Shown: positions 1 to 9,247, counted from the stretch's first letter. The stretch is DNA of 64,000 nt from Pseudomonas sp. IB20 (GCF_009707325.1 NZ_CP046103.1:1012835-1076834), one strand, 5' to 3'. The notes: generated by a model not told the origin, from the sequence alone. Program-made: numbers and translations.

Positions 1-83
1 GTGTGGGGGAGTGTGTCAGCCCTTCCATACCTGTGGGTTCACCAAGTCCTGCGGGCGCTGACCCAGCAAGGCACTGCGCAGGT
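1..83. repeat. Direct repeat copy 1: duplicated 3' end of ghrB
   Basis: These 83 bases recur identically at 132-214, a 131-bp period. On the minus strand they encode the last 22 or so codons of the adjacent reductase, including a second copy of its stop codon at 16-18. The fragment has no start of its own and cannot be a gene. The 48 bases between the copies (84-131) are unrelated sequence. It is either a small tandem duplication or an assembly join error. Confidence 0.9.
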
Positions 84-131
84 GTCTATAGAGGGTTATC
101 GACTTGGGCGCGCCAGGCTTTAACCGGATTT

Positions 132-214
132 GTGTGGGGGAGTGTGTCAGCCCTTCCATACCTGTGGGTTCACCAAGTCCTGCGGGCGCTGACCCAGCAA
201 GGCACTGCGCAGGT
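132..214. repeat. Direct repeat copy 2 (inside the ghrB 3' end)
   Basis: This is the second copy of the 83-bp perfect direct repeat. It covers the stop codon and last codons of the intact ghrB-type gene and some downstream bases. Confidence 0.9.
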
Positions 215-1136
215 TGTCCAGGGCGCGGTTGGCCATGGCTTCTCGGGTTTCGTGGGTGGCCGAGCCGATGTGCGGCAGGGTCACGGCGTTGCTCAGCTGG
301 AACAACGGCGATTCAGCCAGCGGTTCCTGCTCATACACGTCCAGCCCGGCGCCACGAATTTTCTGGGTTTGCAGGGCTTCGATCAGCGCCGGCTCGTCCA
401 CCACCGGGCCACGGGAGATATTGATCAGGATCGCGCTGGATTTCATCAGGCCCAGCTCGCGGGTGCTGATCAAGTGGCGGGTCTTGTCGCTCAATGGCAC
501 CACCAGGCAGACGAAGTCCGACTCGGCCAGCAACTGGTCGAGGCTGCGAAATTGCGCGCCCAGTTCCTGTTCCAGCACGGTCTTGCGGCTGTTGCCGCTG
601 TAGAGGATCGGCATATTGAAACCCAGGCGCCCGCGACGGGCGATGGCCGCGCCGATGTTGCCCATGCCAACGATGCCGAGGGTTTTGCCGTGTACATCGC
701 AACCAAACAATGGTGCGCCAACGCTGGCTTTCCACTGGCCGGCCTTGGTCCAGGCGTCCAGTTCGGCTACGCGACGTGCGCTGCTCATCAGCAGGGCGAA
801 GGCCAGGTCGGCGGTGCTTTCGGTGAGCACATCGGGAGTGTTGGTGAGCATGATCCCGCGCTCGTTGAAGTACGGCACGTCGTAGTTGTCGTAGCCTACC
901 GACACGCTGGAGACCACTTCCAGTTTGCTTGCGCCTTCGAGCTGTGCGCGGCCGAGCTTGCGGCCTACGCCGATCAGGCCGTGCGCGTGGGGCAGGGCTT
1001 CACTGAATTGAGCGTTGATATCGCCCAGCTTGGGGTTGGGGGCGATCACCTCGAAATCCTGTTGCAGGCGCTCGATCATGTGCGGGGTGATGCGGCTGAA
1101 GGCGAGGACGGTCTTTTTCATTGCAGGCGGGCTCAT
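147..1136 (-). CDS. ghrB: 2-hydroxyacid dehydrogenase, glyoxylate/hydroxypyruvate/2-ketogluconate reductase (GhrB type)
   Basis: The 329-residue product belongs to the D-isomer-specific 2-hydroxyacid dehydrogenases, cytosolic NAD(P)H-dependent reductases of 2-keto acids such as glyoxylate, hydroxypyruvate or 2-ketogluconate. The nucleotide-binding GMGNIG motif is at about residues 157-162. The expected catalytic triad is visible as R242 (ISRGP), E271 (YEQEP) and H289 (PHIGSATH). Length and overall sequence resemble E. coli GhrB, including the VGYDN and GFNMPILY segments. Translation may start at M6 (MKKTV) instead, since neither ATG has a strong ribosome site. It stands alone on the minus strand, and its last 22 codons are repeated just downstream. 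Substrate preference cannot be read from the sequence. Confidence 0.88.
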   Translation of the reverse strand: MSPPAMKKTVLAFSRITPHMIERLQQDFEVIAPNPKLGDINAQFSEALPHAHGLIGVGRKLGRAQLEGASKLEVVSSVSVGYDNYDVPYFNERGIMLTNTPDVLTESTADLAFALLMSSARRVAELDAWTKAGQWKASVGAPLFGCDVHGKTLGIVGMGNIGAAIARRGRLGFNMPILYSGNSRKTVLEQELGAQFRSLDQLLAESDFVCLVVPLSDKTRHLISTRELGLMKSSAILINISRGPVVDEPALIEALQTQKIRGAGLDVYEQEPLAESPLFQLSNAVTLPHIGSATHETREAMANRALDNLRSALLGQRPQDLVNPQVWKG

Positions 1137-1274
1137 CGACTACGGAAGAATGGTAAGCACGCTAACATTCCTGCCGACAATTGTCAGGGCGACCCTTTAA
1201 CGGGTGGCTGGCTTGCCTGCGATAGCAATCTGTCAGTGATACATCTGCAGTTGGCCCACCGCTACGGAAGCAAG

Positions 1275-1335
1275 AGCACGGCGGCCTAGTAGCCGACCTG
1301 AGTGGTTGAAGCAAAAGCAGGGCAAAAGCACAGCA
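1275..1335. repeat. 61-bp dispersed repeat, copy 1
   Basis: These 61 bases recur perfectly at 30428-30488 in another intergenic region. In both places a diverged segment and a REP sequence (here from about 1370) follow, so the repeated module is longer than the perfect core. The rest of the 390-bp gap between ghrB and the LysR gene (1137-1526) holds REP-like halves near 1204-1270 and 1370-1490 and no gene. Confidence 0.85.
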
Positions 1336-1526
1336 GCACACTCTCTGTCTGATGTACCGAGATCCAACTGTGGGAGCGGGCTTGCTCGCGAAGGCGGTGG
1401 GTCAGTTACACATAGCTGACTGACCCACTGAGTGCGCCAGAGCACTTGACCGAGTTTACTGCCACACTGCCGCTTGGAGCCGCTCTCACAGTAAATTGAT
1501 GGTGGTTGTGGGGTAGCAATCCAAAA

Positions 1527-2495
1527 TCAGTTCGCCAACCGCGCCCCACTCAGGCTGCCGCTCAATTCATACGCCACCAACTCGGCCTGATGCGCCGCCA
1601 GAATCTCCGGCAACGACCCACGCAGGTATTCCACCCACGTCTTGATCTTCGCATCCAGATACTGGCGCGACGGGTATATGGCGTACAGGTTCAGCTCTTG
1701 CGAGCGATAGGTCGGCATCACCCGCACCAAAGTGCCATTGCGCAGGCCTTCGATGGCGGCATACACCGGCAACAGGCCGACGCCCATACCACTGGTAATC
1801 GCGGTTTTCATCGCGTCGGCCGAATTCACCAGAAACGGTGAAGTGTTGATCGCCACACTTTCCTGGCCTTCAGGCCCGTTGAAGGTCCATTTATCCAACT
1901 GGATCACCGGGCTCACCAACCGCAGGCAGGCGTGGTTGAGCAAGTCCTGCGGCCGCTGCGCACACCCCTTGGCCTTGACGTAATCCGGCGAGGCACAGGC
2001 GATGCTGTAGGTGATACCTAGGCGCTGAGACACGAAACCCGAGTCGGGCAGTTCGCTGGCTAGCACGATGGACACGTCATAACCCTCATCGAGCAGGTCC
2101 GGCACGCGGTTGGCCAGGGTTAGGTCGAAAGTCACGTCGGGGTGGGTACGGCGGTAGCGGGCAATCGCGTCGATGACGAAATGCTGGCCGATGCCGGTCA
2201 TGGTGTGCACTTTCAACTGCCCGGCGGGGCGTGCGTGTGCATCGCTGGCTTCGGCCTCTGCTTCCTCGACATAGGCGAGGATCTGCTCGCAGCGCAGCAA
2301 ATAACGTTTGCCGGCTTCGGTCAGCGCGATGCGTCGGGTGGTGCGGTTGAGCAAGCGGGTTTGCAGATGGGCCTCAAGGTTGGAGACCGCGCGCGAGACG
2401 TTGGCAGTGGTGGTGTCCAGTTGCCCGGCGGCGGCGGTGAAGCTGCCAGCTTCGGCCACGCAACTGAAAGCGCGCATGTTTTGCAAAGTGTCCAT
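1527..2495 (-). CDS. LysR-family transcriptional regulator, probable regulator of the adjacent efflux operon
   Basis: The 322-residue protein has an N-terminal winged helix-turn-helix (about residues 1-60, starting MDTLQNMRAFSCVAEAGSF) and a C-terminal LysR substrate-binding domain (about 90-300). It resembles the DsdC/AaeR-like branch common in Pseudomonas. It is transcribed divergently from the efflux operon that starts at 2678, with 182 bp between the starts. That is the usual arrangement for a LysR regulator and its target. The inducer is unknown; an aromatic or weak organic acid is plausible from the type of pump, but this is inference. Confidence 0.85.
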   Translation of the reverse strand: MDTLQNMRAFSCVAEAGSFTAAAGQLDTTTANVSRAVSNLEAHLQTRLLNRTTRRIALTEAGKRYLLRCEQILAYVEEAEAEASDAHARPAGQLKVHTMTGIGQHFVIDAIARYRRTHPDVTFDLTLANRVPDLLDEGYDVSIVLASELPDSGFVSQRLGITYSIACASPDYVKAKGCAQRPQDLLNHACLRLVSPVIQLDKWTFNGPEGQESVAINTSPFLVNSADAMKTAITSGMGVGLLPVYAAIEGLRNGTLVRVMPTYRSQELNLYAIYPSRQYLDAKIKTWVEYLRGSLPEILAAHQAELVAYELSGSLSGARLAN

Positions 2496-2677
2496 GGAGT
2501 GTTCTCAGGGGAGATAACAAATTGTGACAGAAAGTTACGCCGTTCAGTGATCCCTACCAACGGATTATCGCCTGAACGGTAATAAAGATTCACAGGAATG
2601 CCAGCTTATCGTCTTCCATCGCGCCCCCTAGAATTGCGCCACCTCTCCCGCAACACCACCTCAGGAATACGCTTGCC

Positions 2678-4183
2678 GTGCCGCGTCCATCACAGAGGCG
2701 AGCTCTCAGTGTTTGCGCCTTATCGTTAGCAATCAGCGGCTGCATCGGAACCGGAGGAATCGCCCCCCAAGGCCAGGCCCTAAACGCCAATAACCTGGCC
2801 ACCGACGAAGCCATCCAAAGCGCCGCCCAAGACGCCCACTGGTCCACCACGCAATGGTGGCAAGCCTACGGTGACCCGCAACTCAATCGTTGGGTCCAAC
2901 TCGCCACGCAAAACAGCCCGAGCCTGGCCATGGCCGCCGCGCGGGTGCGTGAGGCGCGGGCCATGGCCGGGATTGCCGAGTCGGCCGAGTCGTTGCAGAT
3001 CAACAGTGACACCACCCTCAAGCGCCACAACTGGCCCAAAGATCAGTTCTACGGCCCGGGCGAACTGAGTGGCGCCAATACCTGGGACAATAATTCGTCC
3101 CTGGGCCTGAGCTACGCCCTCGACCTCTGGGGCCGCGAAAGCAATGCCACCGAACGCGCCGTCGACCTGGCGCATATGAGCACCGCCGAAGCGCGCCAGG
3201 CCCAGCTCGAACTGCAAAACAACGTGGTGCGCGCCTATATCCAGCTGTCGCTGCATTACGCCAACCGTGATATCGCCGCCGCGACCTTGGCCCAGCAACA
3301 GCAGATTCTCGACTTGGCCAACAAACGCCTGGACGCCGGGATCGGCACCCACTTCGACGTGAGCCAGGCCGAAACGCCGTTGCCGGAGACCCATCGCCAG
3401 CTCGACGCCTTGGACGAAGAAATCGCCCTGAGCCGTAACCAGCTGGCTGCTTTAGCGGGCAAGGGCCCGGGTGAAGGCGCGCAACTGCAACGCCCGAGTT
3501 TGTCCCTGGCCGCCCCGTTGAAATTGCCGTCGAGCTTGCCGGCGCAATTGCTCGGCCAACGCCCGGACGTGGTTGCCAGCCGTTGGCAGGTCGCCGCACA
3601 GGCCCGAGGCATCGATGTGGCCTACGCCGGTTTCTACCCCAACGTCGACCTGGTCGGCAGCCTTGGCTATATGGCCACCGGCGGCGGCATGCTGGCGTTT
3701 CTGGCGGGCAAGAAATTCAACTACAACGTCGGCCCGGCGATCACCTTGCCGATCTTCGACGGCGGCCGTTTGCGTGGAGAATTGGGCGAAGCCAGCGCCG
3801 GTTATGACATCGCTGTGGCCAAGTACAACCAGACCCTGGTCAACGCGCTCAAGGGCATCAGCGACCAGTTGATCCGCCGCGAATCCATGGACAAGCAGTC
3901 GAGCTTCGCCGCGCAATCGGTGGCCTCGGCGCAGAAAACCTACGACATCGCGATGATCGCCTACCAGCGCGGCCTCACCGATTACGTGAACGTGTTGAAC
4001 GCCCAGACCCTGCTGTTTCGCCAGCAACAGGTCGAGCAACAGGTGCAGGCCGCGCGCTTGAGTGCGCATGCCGAGCTGGTCACCGCCCTCGGCGGCGGAC
4101 TCGGTGCCGGCGACGATGTACCGCAACACGCCAAGACCCTCCCGAGCAAAACCCCGGCGGCACTGGCCGTGTTTGATCACTGA
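2678..4183 (+). CDS. Outer-membrane efflux lipoprotein of the NodT/OprM family
   Basis: The 501-residue protein starts at a GTG with an AGGA ribosome site upstream. It has a lipoprotein signal peptide with the lipobox ISGC at about residues 19-22, and two outer-membrane efflux protein repeats forming the TolC-like channel. The C-terminal extension after about residue 470 is low complexity. It is the first gene of an operon with a FUSC permease, a DUF1656 peptide and a HlyD adaptor, so it should form the outer-membrane exit duct of that tripartite pump. Confidence 0.88.
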   Translation: MPRPSQRRALSVCALSLAISGCIGTGGIAPQGQALNANNLATDEAIQSAAQDAHWSTTQWWQAYGDPQLNRWVQLATQNSPSLAMAAARVREARAMAGIAESAESLQINSDTTLKRHNWPKDQFYGPGELSGANTWDNNSSLGLSYALDLWGRESNATERAVDLAHMSTAEARQAQLELQNNVVRAYIQLSLHYANRDIAAATLAQQQQILDLANKRLDAGIGTHFDVSQAETPLPETHRQLDALDEEIALSRNQLAALAGKGPGEGAQLQRPSLSLAAPLKLPSSLPAQLLGQRPDVVASRWQVAAQARGIDVAYAGFYPNVDLVGSLGYMATGGGMLAFLAGKKFNYNVGPAITLPIFDGGRLRGELGEASAGYDIAVAKYNQTLVNALKGISDQLIRRESMDKQSSFAAQSVASAQKTYDIAMIAYQRGLTDYVNVLNAQTLLFRQQQVEQQVQAARLSAHAELVTALGGGLGAGDDVPQHAKTLPSKTPAALAVFDH

Positions 4184-4193
4184 GTAGCCTTTA

Positions 4194-6371
4194 ATGACGC
4201 CCTTGCTTGCACCGCTGCGCTGGTTGCACTCCTTGGAGTGGCGCCGTGGTTTTTTCGACTGGGCACGCAGCGATGGCGTGACCTGGGTGTACATCTTCAA
4301 GGTGCTGATCGCCGCGTTCCTCACGCTGTGGCTAGCGATGCGCCTGGAACTGCCGCAACCGCGCACCGCGATGATCACCGTGTTTATCGTGATGCAACCG
4401 CAGAGCGGCCAGGTGTTCGCCAAGAGTTTTTACCGCTTCCTCGGCACCTTGGCGGGGTCGGCGGTGATGGTCTTGTTGATCGCCTTGTTTGCGCAGAACA
4501 CCGAACTGTTCCTCGGCGCACTGGCGATCTGGGTGGGCATTTGCACCGCAGGCGCGACGCGGAATCGCAACTTTCGCGCCTATGGGTTTGTGTTGGCCGG
4601 CTACACGGCGGCGATGGTCGGTTTGCCCGCCCTGGCGCACCCGGACGGCGCCTTTATGGCGGCGGTGTGGCGGGTGCTGGAAATTTCACTGGGGATTCTC
4701 TGCTCCACCGTGGTCAGCGCCGCGATCCTGCCGCAAACCAGCAGCGCCGCCATGCGCAATGCCTTGTATCAACGCTTTGGCGTGTTCGCATTGTTCGTCA
4801 CCGACGGCTTGCGTGGGCGTAGCCAGCGCGAAGGGTTCGAGGCCAGCAACGTGCGCTTTATCGCCGAAGCCGTGGGCCTGGAAGGGCTGCGCAGCGTCAC
4901 CGTGTTTGAAGACCCGCATATGCGCCGAAGGAATGGCCGGCTCAGTCGCCTCAACAGCGAATTCATGAGCATCACCACGCGCTTCAACGCCTTGCACCAG
5001 TTGCTTGAGCGGCTGCGCACGGATGCGGCGGATCACGTGGTCGCCGCGATCAAACCGGGCCTGCAAGACCTGGCCGAAGTGCTTGATGGTTTCTCCGGCC
5101 GCGCCCTGACCAGCCCCGACGCTGGGCGCTTGGTCAATCAACTGAGTGCCTATAAAGATGGCCTGCCCGCCAAGGTGCGCAGCCTGCGTGCGACCTTCCA
5201 GGAGGGTAACCCGAGCGAGGCCGAGCAGCTGGATTTCCATACCGCCTACGAGCTGCTGTACCGCTTCGTCGACGACCTGCACAACTACGCGCAAACCCAC
5301 GCATCGCTGGCCGATCACACCCACGCGCGCGAGCAGTGGGACGAAGCCTACACGCCGAAAACCAACTGGCTGGCCTGCGCCGCTTCGGGGATTCGCGCGT
5401 CGTTTATTCTGATTGTGCTGGGCAGTTACTGGGTCGCCACCGCCTGGCCCAGCGGCGCGACCATGACCCTGATCGCCGCCGCCACCGTTGGCTTGTCCGC
5501 CGCCACGCCCAACCCCAAACGCATGGCCTTCCAGATGGCCTGCGGCACGTTGATCGGTGCGCTGGTGGGCTTCGTCGAAATGTTCTTCGTGTTCCCCTGG
5601 ATCGACGGCTTCCCGCTGCTGTGCGTAATGCTTGCGCCGGTGATCATCTTCGGCGCCTTCCTCGCCTCACGTCCGCAGTACGCCGGCGTCGGTGTGGGCC
5701 TGTTGATTTTCTTCAGCACCGGTTCGGTGCCGGACAACCTCACGGTCTACAACCCCTACACCTTTATCAACGACTACATCGCCATGGTTATCGGCATGTT
5801 GGTGTGTGCGGCGGCGGGCGCGATTATCCTGCCGCCGAACAGCCGCTGGTTATGGCGCCGCCTGGAACAGGACCTGCGTGAGCAAGTGGTGTACGCGATC
5901 AGCGGCAAGCTCAAGGGCCTGGCGTCAAGTTTCGAAAGCCGCACCCGCGACCTGCTGCACCAGGCCTACGGCCTCGCCGTCGGCCAGCCGCACGTGCAGC
6001 GCGACCTGCTGCGCTGGATGTTCGTGGTGCTGGAAGTCGGCCACGCGATTATCGAGTTGCGCAAGGAGCAGGCGATTTTGCCGGTGCACCCGGCGTATGC
6101 CGAGTCCCAACCCTGGCGCCAGGCGATCCGCGTGATGGGCCGCTCGCTGGTGCGGCTGTTCCTGCAACCGAGCGCGAGCAACCTGGAGCGCGGCCTGATT
6201 GCCGTCGACCATGCGATTAGCCGCGTGCAGGCCACCGATGAACCCTTCGCCCCGCACTTCGACACCTCGGCCCTGCGCCGGGTGAAAAGCTACCTGCACT
6301 TTATCCGCACCTCGTTGCTGGACCCGCAATCACCCCTGGCGGCCCTTAAAGGAGCCCCGCATGCCTCGTGA
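4194..6371 (+). CDS. FUSC-family inner-membrane exporter (AaeB-like)
   Basis: The 725-residue membrane protein has two hydrophobic blocks (about residues 35-185 and 395-545), each followed by a soluble region. This is the duplicated architecture of the fusaric acid resistance/AaeB family, which exports aromatic carboxylic acids. It begins 10 bp after the outer-membrane component and its stop overlaps the next start by 11 bp, so the genes are co-transcribed and probably translationally coupled. The substrate is not determinable from the sequence. Confidence 0.87.
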   Translation: MTPLLAPLRWLHSLEWRRGFFDWARSDGVTWVYIFKVLIAAFLTLWLAMRLELPQPRTAMITVFIVMQPQSGQVFAKSFYRFLGTLAGSAVMVLLIALFAQNTELFLGALAIWVGICTAGATRNRNFRAYGFVLAGYTAAMVGLPALAHPDGAFMAAVWRVLEISLGILCSTVVSAAILPQTSSAAMRNALYQRFGVFALFVTDGLRGRSQREGFEASNVRFIAEAVGLEGLRSVTVFEDPHMRRRNGRLSRLNSEFMSITTRFNALHQLLERLRTDAADHVVAAIKPGLQDLAEVLDGFSGRALTSPDAGRLVNQLSAYKDGLPAKVRSLRATFQEGNPSEAEQLDFHTAYELLYRFVDDLHNYAQTHASLADHTHAREQWDEAYTPKTNWLACAASGIRASFILIVLGSYWVATAWPSGATMTLIAAATVGLSAATPNPKRMAFQMACGTLIGALVGFVEMFFVFPWIDGFPLLCVMLAPVIIFGAFLASRPQYAGVGVGLLIFFSTGSVPDNLTVYNPYTFINDYIAMVIGMLVCAAAGAIILPPNSRWLWRRLEQDLREQVVYAISGKLKGLASSFESRTRDLLHQAYGLAVGQPHVQRDLLRWMFVVLEVGHAIIELRKEQAILPVHPAYAESQPWRQAIRVMGRSLVRLFLQPSASNLERGLIAVDHAISRVQATDEPFAPHFDTSALRRVKSYLHFIRTSLLDPQSPLAALKGAPHAS

Positions 6372-6561
6372 AATCGCATTCCACGGCGTCTACATGCCGA
6401 CCATGACCCTGATGTTTTTTATCGCCGCAGGGCTGGCCTGGGCCTTGGACCGCTTCCTGGCCGGGTTGGACCTGTACCGGTTTTTCTGGCACCCGGCGTT
6501 GCTGCGCCTGAGCCTGTTCGTTTGCTTGTTCGGCGCCCTGGCGCTGACCGTCTACCGTTGA
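6361..6561 (+). CDS. DUF1656 small membrane protein (AaeX-like)
   Basis: The 66-residue peptide has two predicted membrane helices (about residues 12-32 and 43-63) and the start MPREIAFHGVYMP typical of DUF1656 proteins. These are always found between the permease and adaptor genes of FUSC-type efflux operons. It overlaps the end of the permease gene. Its exact function is not known; it is presumed to be an accessory subunit. Confidence 0.85.
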   Translation: MPREIAFHGVYMPTMTLMFFIAAGLAWALDRFLAGLDLYRFFWHPALLRLSLFVCLFGALALTVYR

Positions 6562-6571
6562 GAATGCCCCG

Positions 6572-7432
6572 ATGAAAAAGTTTTTCAGCCTGCTCGCGAC
6601 CTTGCTGGTATTGGCTTTGGCGATCTGGATTGGCCGCACGTTGTGGGTGCACTACATGGAAACGCCGTGGACCCGCGACGGCCGCGTGCGCGCCGACATC
6701 ATCAACGTGGCGGCCGACGTCACCGGCGAAGTGGTGGATGTGCCGGTGCGTGATAACCAGTTGGTGAAAAGGGGCGACCTGCTGATGCAGATCGACCCCG
6801 AGCACTACCGCATCGCGGTCAAGCAGGCGCAATCGCTGGTCGCTTCGCGCAAAGCCACCTGGGAGATGCGCAAGGTCAACGCCCACCGCCGCGCCGACCT
6901 CGACGCCCTGGTGATTTCCAAGGAAAACCGCGACGATGCCAGCAACATCGCCGACTCGGCCCTGGCTGATTACCAGCATGCGCTGGCGCAACTGGAAGCG
7001 GCCGAACTCAACCTCAAGCGCACCCAGGTGGTGGCGGCGGTGGACGGCTACGTCACCAACCTCAACGTGCACCGCGGCGATTACGCGCGCATCGGCGAAG
7101 CCAAGATGGCCGTGGTCGATATGAACTCGTTCTGGGTATATGGCTTCTTTGAAGAGACCAAGTTGCCCCACGTCAAAGTTGGTGACAAGGCCGATATGCA
7201 ACTGATGAGTGGCGAGACGCTCAAGGGCCACGTGGAAAGCATCTCGCGCGGCATCTACGACCGTGACAACCCGGAGAGTCGCGAACTGATCGCCGATGTG
7301 AACCCGACCTTCAACTGGGTGCGCCTGGCCCAGCGCGTGCCGGTGCGGATTCACATTGATGAAGTGCCTGAAGGCGTGCTGCTGGCGGCGGGGATTACTT
7401 GCACCGTCATCGTCAACCCGACGCAAAACTGA
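6572..7432 (+). CDS. HlyD-family membrane fusion protein of the efflux operon (AaeA-like)
   Basis: The 286-residue protein has an N-terminal membrane anchor (about residues 5-25), followed by a biotinyl-lipoyl-like barrel-sandwich domain, a short alpha-helical hairpin and a beta-barrel. It matches the short periplasmic adaptors paired with FUSC permeases. The start lies 10 bp after the DUF1656 stop. It should link the inner-membrane FUSC protein to the outer-membrane lipoprotein encoded first in the operon. Confidence 0.88.
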   Translation: MKKFFSLLATLLVLALAIWIGRTLWVHYMETPWTRDGRVRADIINVAADVTGEVVDVPVRDNQLVKRGDLLMQIDPEHYRIAVKQAQSLVASRKATWEMRKVNAHRRADLDALVISKENRDDASNIADSALADYQHALAQLEAAELNLKRTQVVAAVDGYVTNLNVHRGDYARIGEAKMAVVDMNSFWVYGFFEETKLPHVKVGDKADMQLMSGETLKGHVESISRGIYDRDNPESRELIADVNPTFNWVRLAQRVPVRIHIDEVPEGVLLAAGITCTVIVNPTQN

Positions 7433-7433
7433 A

Positions 7434-7541
7434 TGTGGGAGCTGGCTTGCCTGCGATAGTCATGGGTATCTCGCATGTCAGTTGAAGGATGTGCAGTTGA
7501 CCCACCGCTATCGCAGGCAAGCCAGCTCCCACATTTTTTTG
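7434..7541. repeat. REPIN between convergent genes, possible bidirectional terminator
   Basis: Two inverted REP sequences (arm TGTGGGAGCTGGCTTGCCTG and its complement) enclose a short spacer, and a run of seven T follows on the plus side. The element fills the gap between the HlyD gene and the convergent NTF2-like gene. It could therefore stop transcription for the plus-strand operon. Confidence 0.8.
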
Positions 7542-7547
7542 ACCGCG

Positions 7548-7949
7548 TCAGGCCTTGATGAAGGTTTCGTGCAAATGGCGCCACAACAGCGCGCCGCTGG
7601 CCTGTTTTTCAAACACCACGGTGGCGCGGCGATCGGTTTGCGTGCCGCTGTCGTCAACCTGATGTTCGCGGTAAGTCACCGTCGCGCCGCGTGCATGCCG
7701 GTCAATACCGGCCATTTCGCTCAAGGTGATCTTCAACCCCGGGCGCATGCCGCCCAAACGTGTGAACAGCGCTTTAACGCCGGCTGCATTCACCCTCGTC
7801 CCCGTGGCGGGCGCGACCATGCTGAATTCAGGTGAGAACCGCGCAAGCAAGGTTTCCAGAGTTTCCTGGGGCGCAACGCCGGCAAACCATTGTTCGATCT
7901 CGACGTGGGTCTGGATCACTTCCTCAAAAAAATCGCTGTAATCAATCAT
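7548..7949 (-). CDS. NTF2-like/SnoaL-like protein
   Basis: The 133-residue protein beginning MIDYSDFFEE has the cone-shaped NTF2-like fold signature of small uncharacterised enzymes and binding proteins (DUF4440/SnoaL type). The reading frame is open further upstream, but this ATG overlaps the stop of the MFS gene in an ATGA junction, which makes it the likely start by translational coupling. It is the second gene of a two-gene operon with the exporter. No catalytic residues can be assigned. Confidence 0.75.
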   Translation of the reverse strand: MIDYSDFFEEVIQTHVEIEQWFAGVAPQETLETLLARFSPEFSMVAPATGTRVNAAGVKALFTRLGGMRPGLKITLSEMAGIDRHARGATVTYREHQVDDSGTQTDRRATVVFEKQASGALLWRHLHETFIKA

Positions 7950-9136
7950 TGCTGGGACTCGCTGGCAGGGTGAAGCAGTGTGCGTACCCTGGACGCATCC
8001 AGGCGCAACACGGCAAAAAGGGGCAACAATGTCAGGGCTGCGGCCATCGTGAAGGTTATGGCAAAGGAATCCAAGGCCGACAACAACGCACTGAGGGCGG
8101 CAGCGCCCAGGCAGAAGCTGACTTGCCGATTGATGTTCCACAGGGCGCTGGCATGGCCCATGCGCTCGGCGGGTATGTCGAGAAACGCCAGGGTCTGTGC
8201 GGTGCTGCTGCACAGGCTGCCGCCCAGGCCCATCAACGTATAGGCCAGAATAATCAAGGCCGGTTCGGGTTTTGTCAGCAGCAGAATGCCGACACATTGC
8301 AGGGCCATGCCCGCCAGTAGCAAGGGTTTGGGGCCGCTGCGGTTGAACAGTTTTTTGCTCAGGAAAATCGCCAGCGCCGACGCCAGCGCCCACGGCAACA
8401 TCAGCGCGCCGGTGCGTGTGGCGTCGTAGCCCAGGCCGCGCAGGTAGAGGATGGCGATCAGGCTGGTGCCGATAAATACGCCGGGGATGAACAGATAGAC
8501 CAGCATCGCCACGCGCAGCATCGGGCTGCGGATCTGTTTGAAAATACTGTCCAGGGCCAAGGCCGGGCGCACCGTTGCCGGCGCGTCAGGTTTTATCCAC
8601 AGCAGTGCCAGCAGCAGCGTGAGCAACGCCAGTGGTAGGTTGGCGTAGAAGATCCGGCGCCATGACACGGTGTCGACGATCAGCCCGCCCAACGCCGGGG
8701 ACAGCGCCGGTACCAGCAGGGCTACCGACATCACCCGCGCCGTGAGTTGGCTGCGTTCTGCCGCCGGGTAATGCCGGTAAGCCATGGCTTGCCCCACGGG
8801 AATCAGCAAACCACCGCCCAAGCCTTGCAGCGCGCGCCAGCCAATCAACGTTTCGATTGAACCCGCCTGGCCGACCATCACCGAAGCCCCCGCGAATAAC
8901 AGCAGGCTCGCCGCGATCAGCGTGCGTTCACCCAGTATCGCCGCCAGCCACACACTCAAAGGGATGATCACGGTCAGCCCCAGCATGTAGGCGTTGCTGA
9001 TCCAGGCCAGTTGCGTCACTGAGGCATGCAGCTCGCGGGCGATGTCCGGGTAGGCGACCGTGGCGACAAACATGTTCACCAGGTCCAGGGCGAAGCCGAG
9101 TAAGAAGATCCAGGCGACTTTCGAGCGGTAGGTCAT
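7946..9136 (-). CDS. MFS multidrug-type transporter (DHA/Bcr-like)
   Basis: The 396-residue protein has about 12 hydrophobic segments, the MFS motif A-like loop, and the antiporter motif C-like segment around ALSPALGGLIVD in helix 5. This points to a drug:proton antiporter. The ribosome site AGGA lies 8 bases before the ATG. It is divergent from a LysR gene at 9248, with a strong palindrome between them, so it is probably the target of that regulator. Substrate unknown. Confidence 0.85.
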   Translation of the reverse strand: MTYRSKVAWIFLLGFALDLVNMFVATVAYPDIARELHASVTQLAWISNAYMLGLTVIIPLSVWLAAILGERTLIAASLLLFAGASVMVGQAGSIETLIGWRALQGLGGGLLIPVGQAMAYRHYPAAERSQLTARVMSVALLVPALSPALGGLIVDTVSWRRIFYANLPLALLTLLLALLWIKPDAPATVRPALALDSIFKQIRSPMLRVAMLVYLFIPGVFIGTSLIAILYLRGLGYDATRTGALMLPWALASALAIFLSKKLFNRSGPKPLLLAGMALQCVGILLLTKPEPALIILAYTLMGLGGSLCSSTAQTLAFLDIPAERMGHASALWNINRQVSFCLGAAALSALLSALDSFAITFTMAAALTLLPLFAVLRLDASRVRTLLHPASESQQ

Positions 9137-9210
9137 GAACGCGATCCTGCGAGTGAAGCGGGCAGGGTAGGCCGCCTGCAGGGTTTGGGATACGCCGGTT
9201 TGCCTGTTAG

Positions 9211-9233
9211 TTTGTCAAAAATATTTTGACAAA
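9211..9233. promoter_or_regulatory. Perfect palindrome between MFS and LysR genes, candidate operator
   Basis: The sequence is TTTGTCAAAA, a three-base centre ATA, then TTTTGACAAA: two perfect 10-base arms. It sits between the divergent MFS and LysR genes and directly abuts the AAGGAGG ribosome site of the LysR gene. Its position suggests autorepression of the LysR gene together with control of the exporter. LysR proteins usually bind T-N11-A type dyads, which this site satisfies. Confidence 0.7.
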
Positions 9234-9247
9234 GGAGGGCGCGGCCG

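Noticed and set aside
1137..1526. Possible CRISPR-like or small-RNA signal in the repeat-rich gap
   Set aside because: The repeats are REP palindromes and a single dispersed element, not regularly spaced direct repeats with unique spacers.
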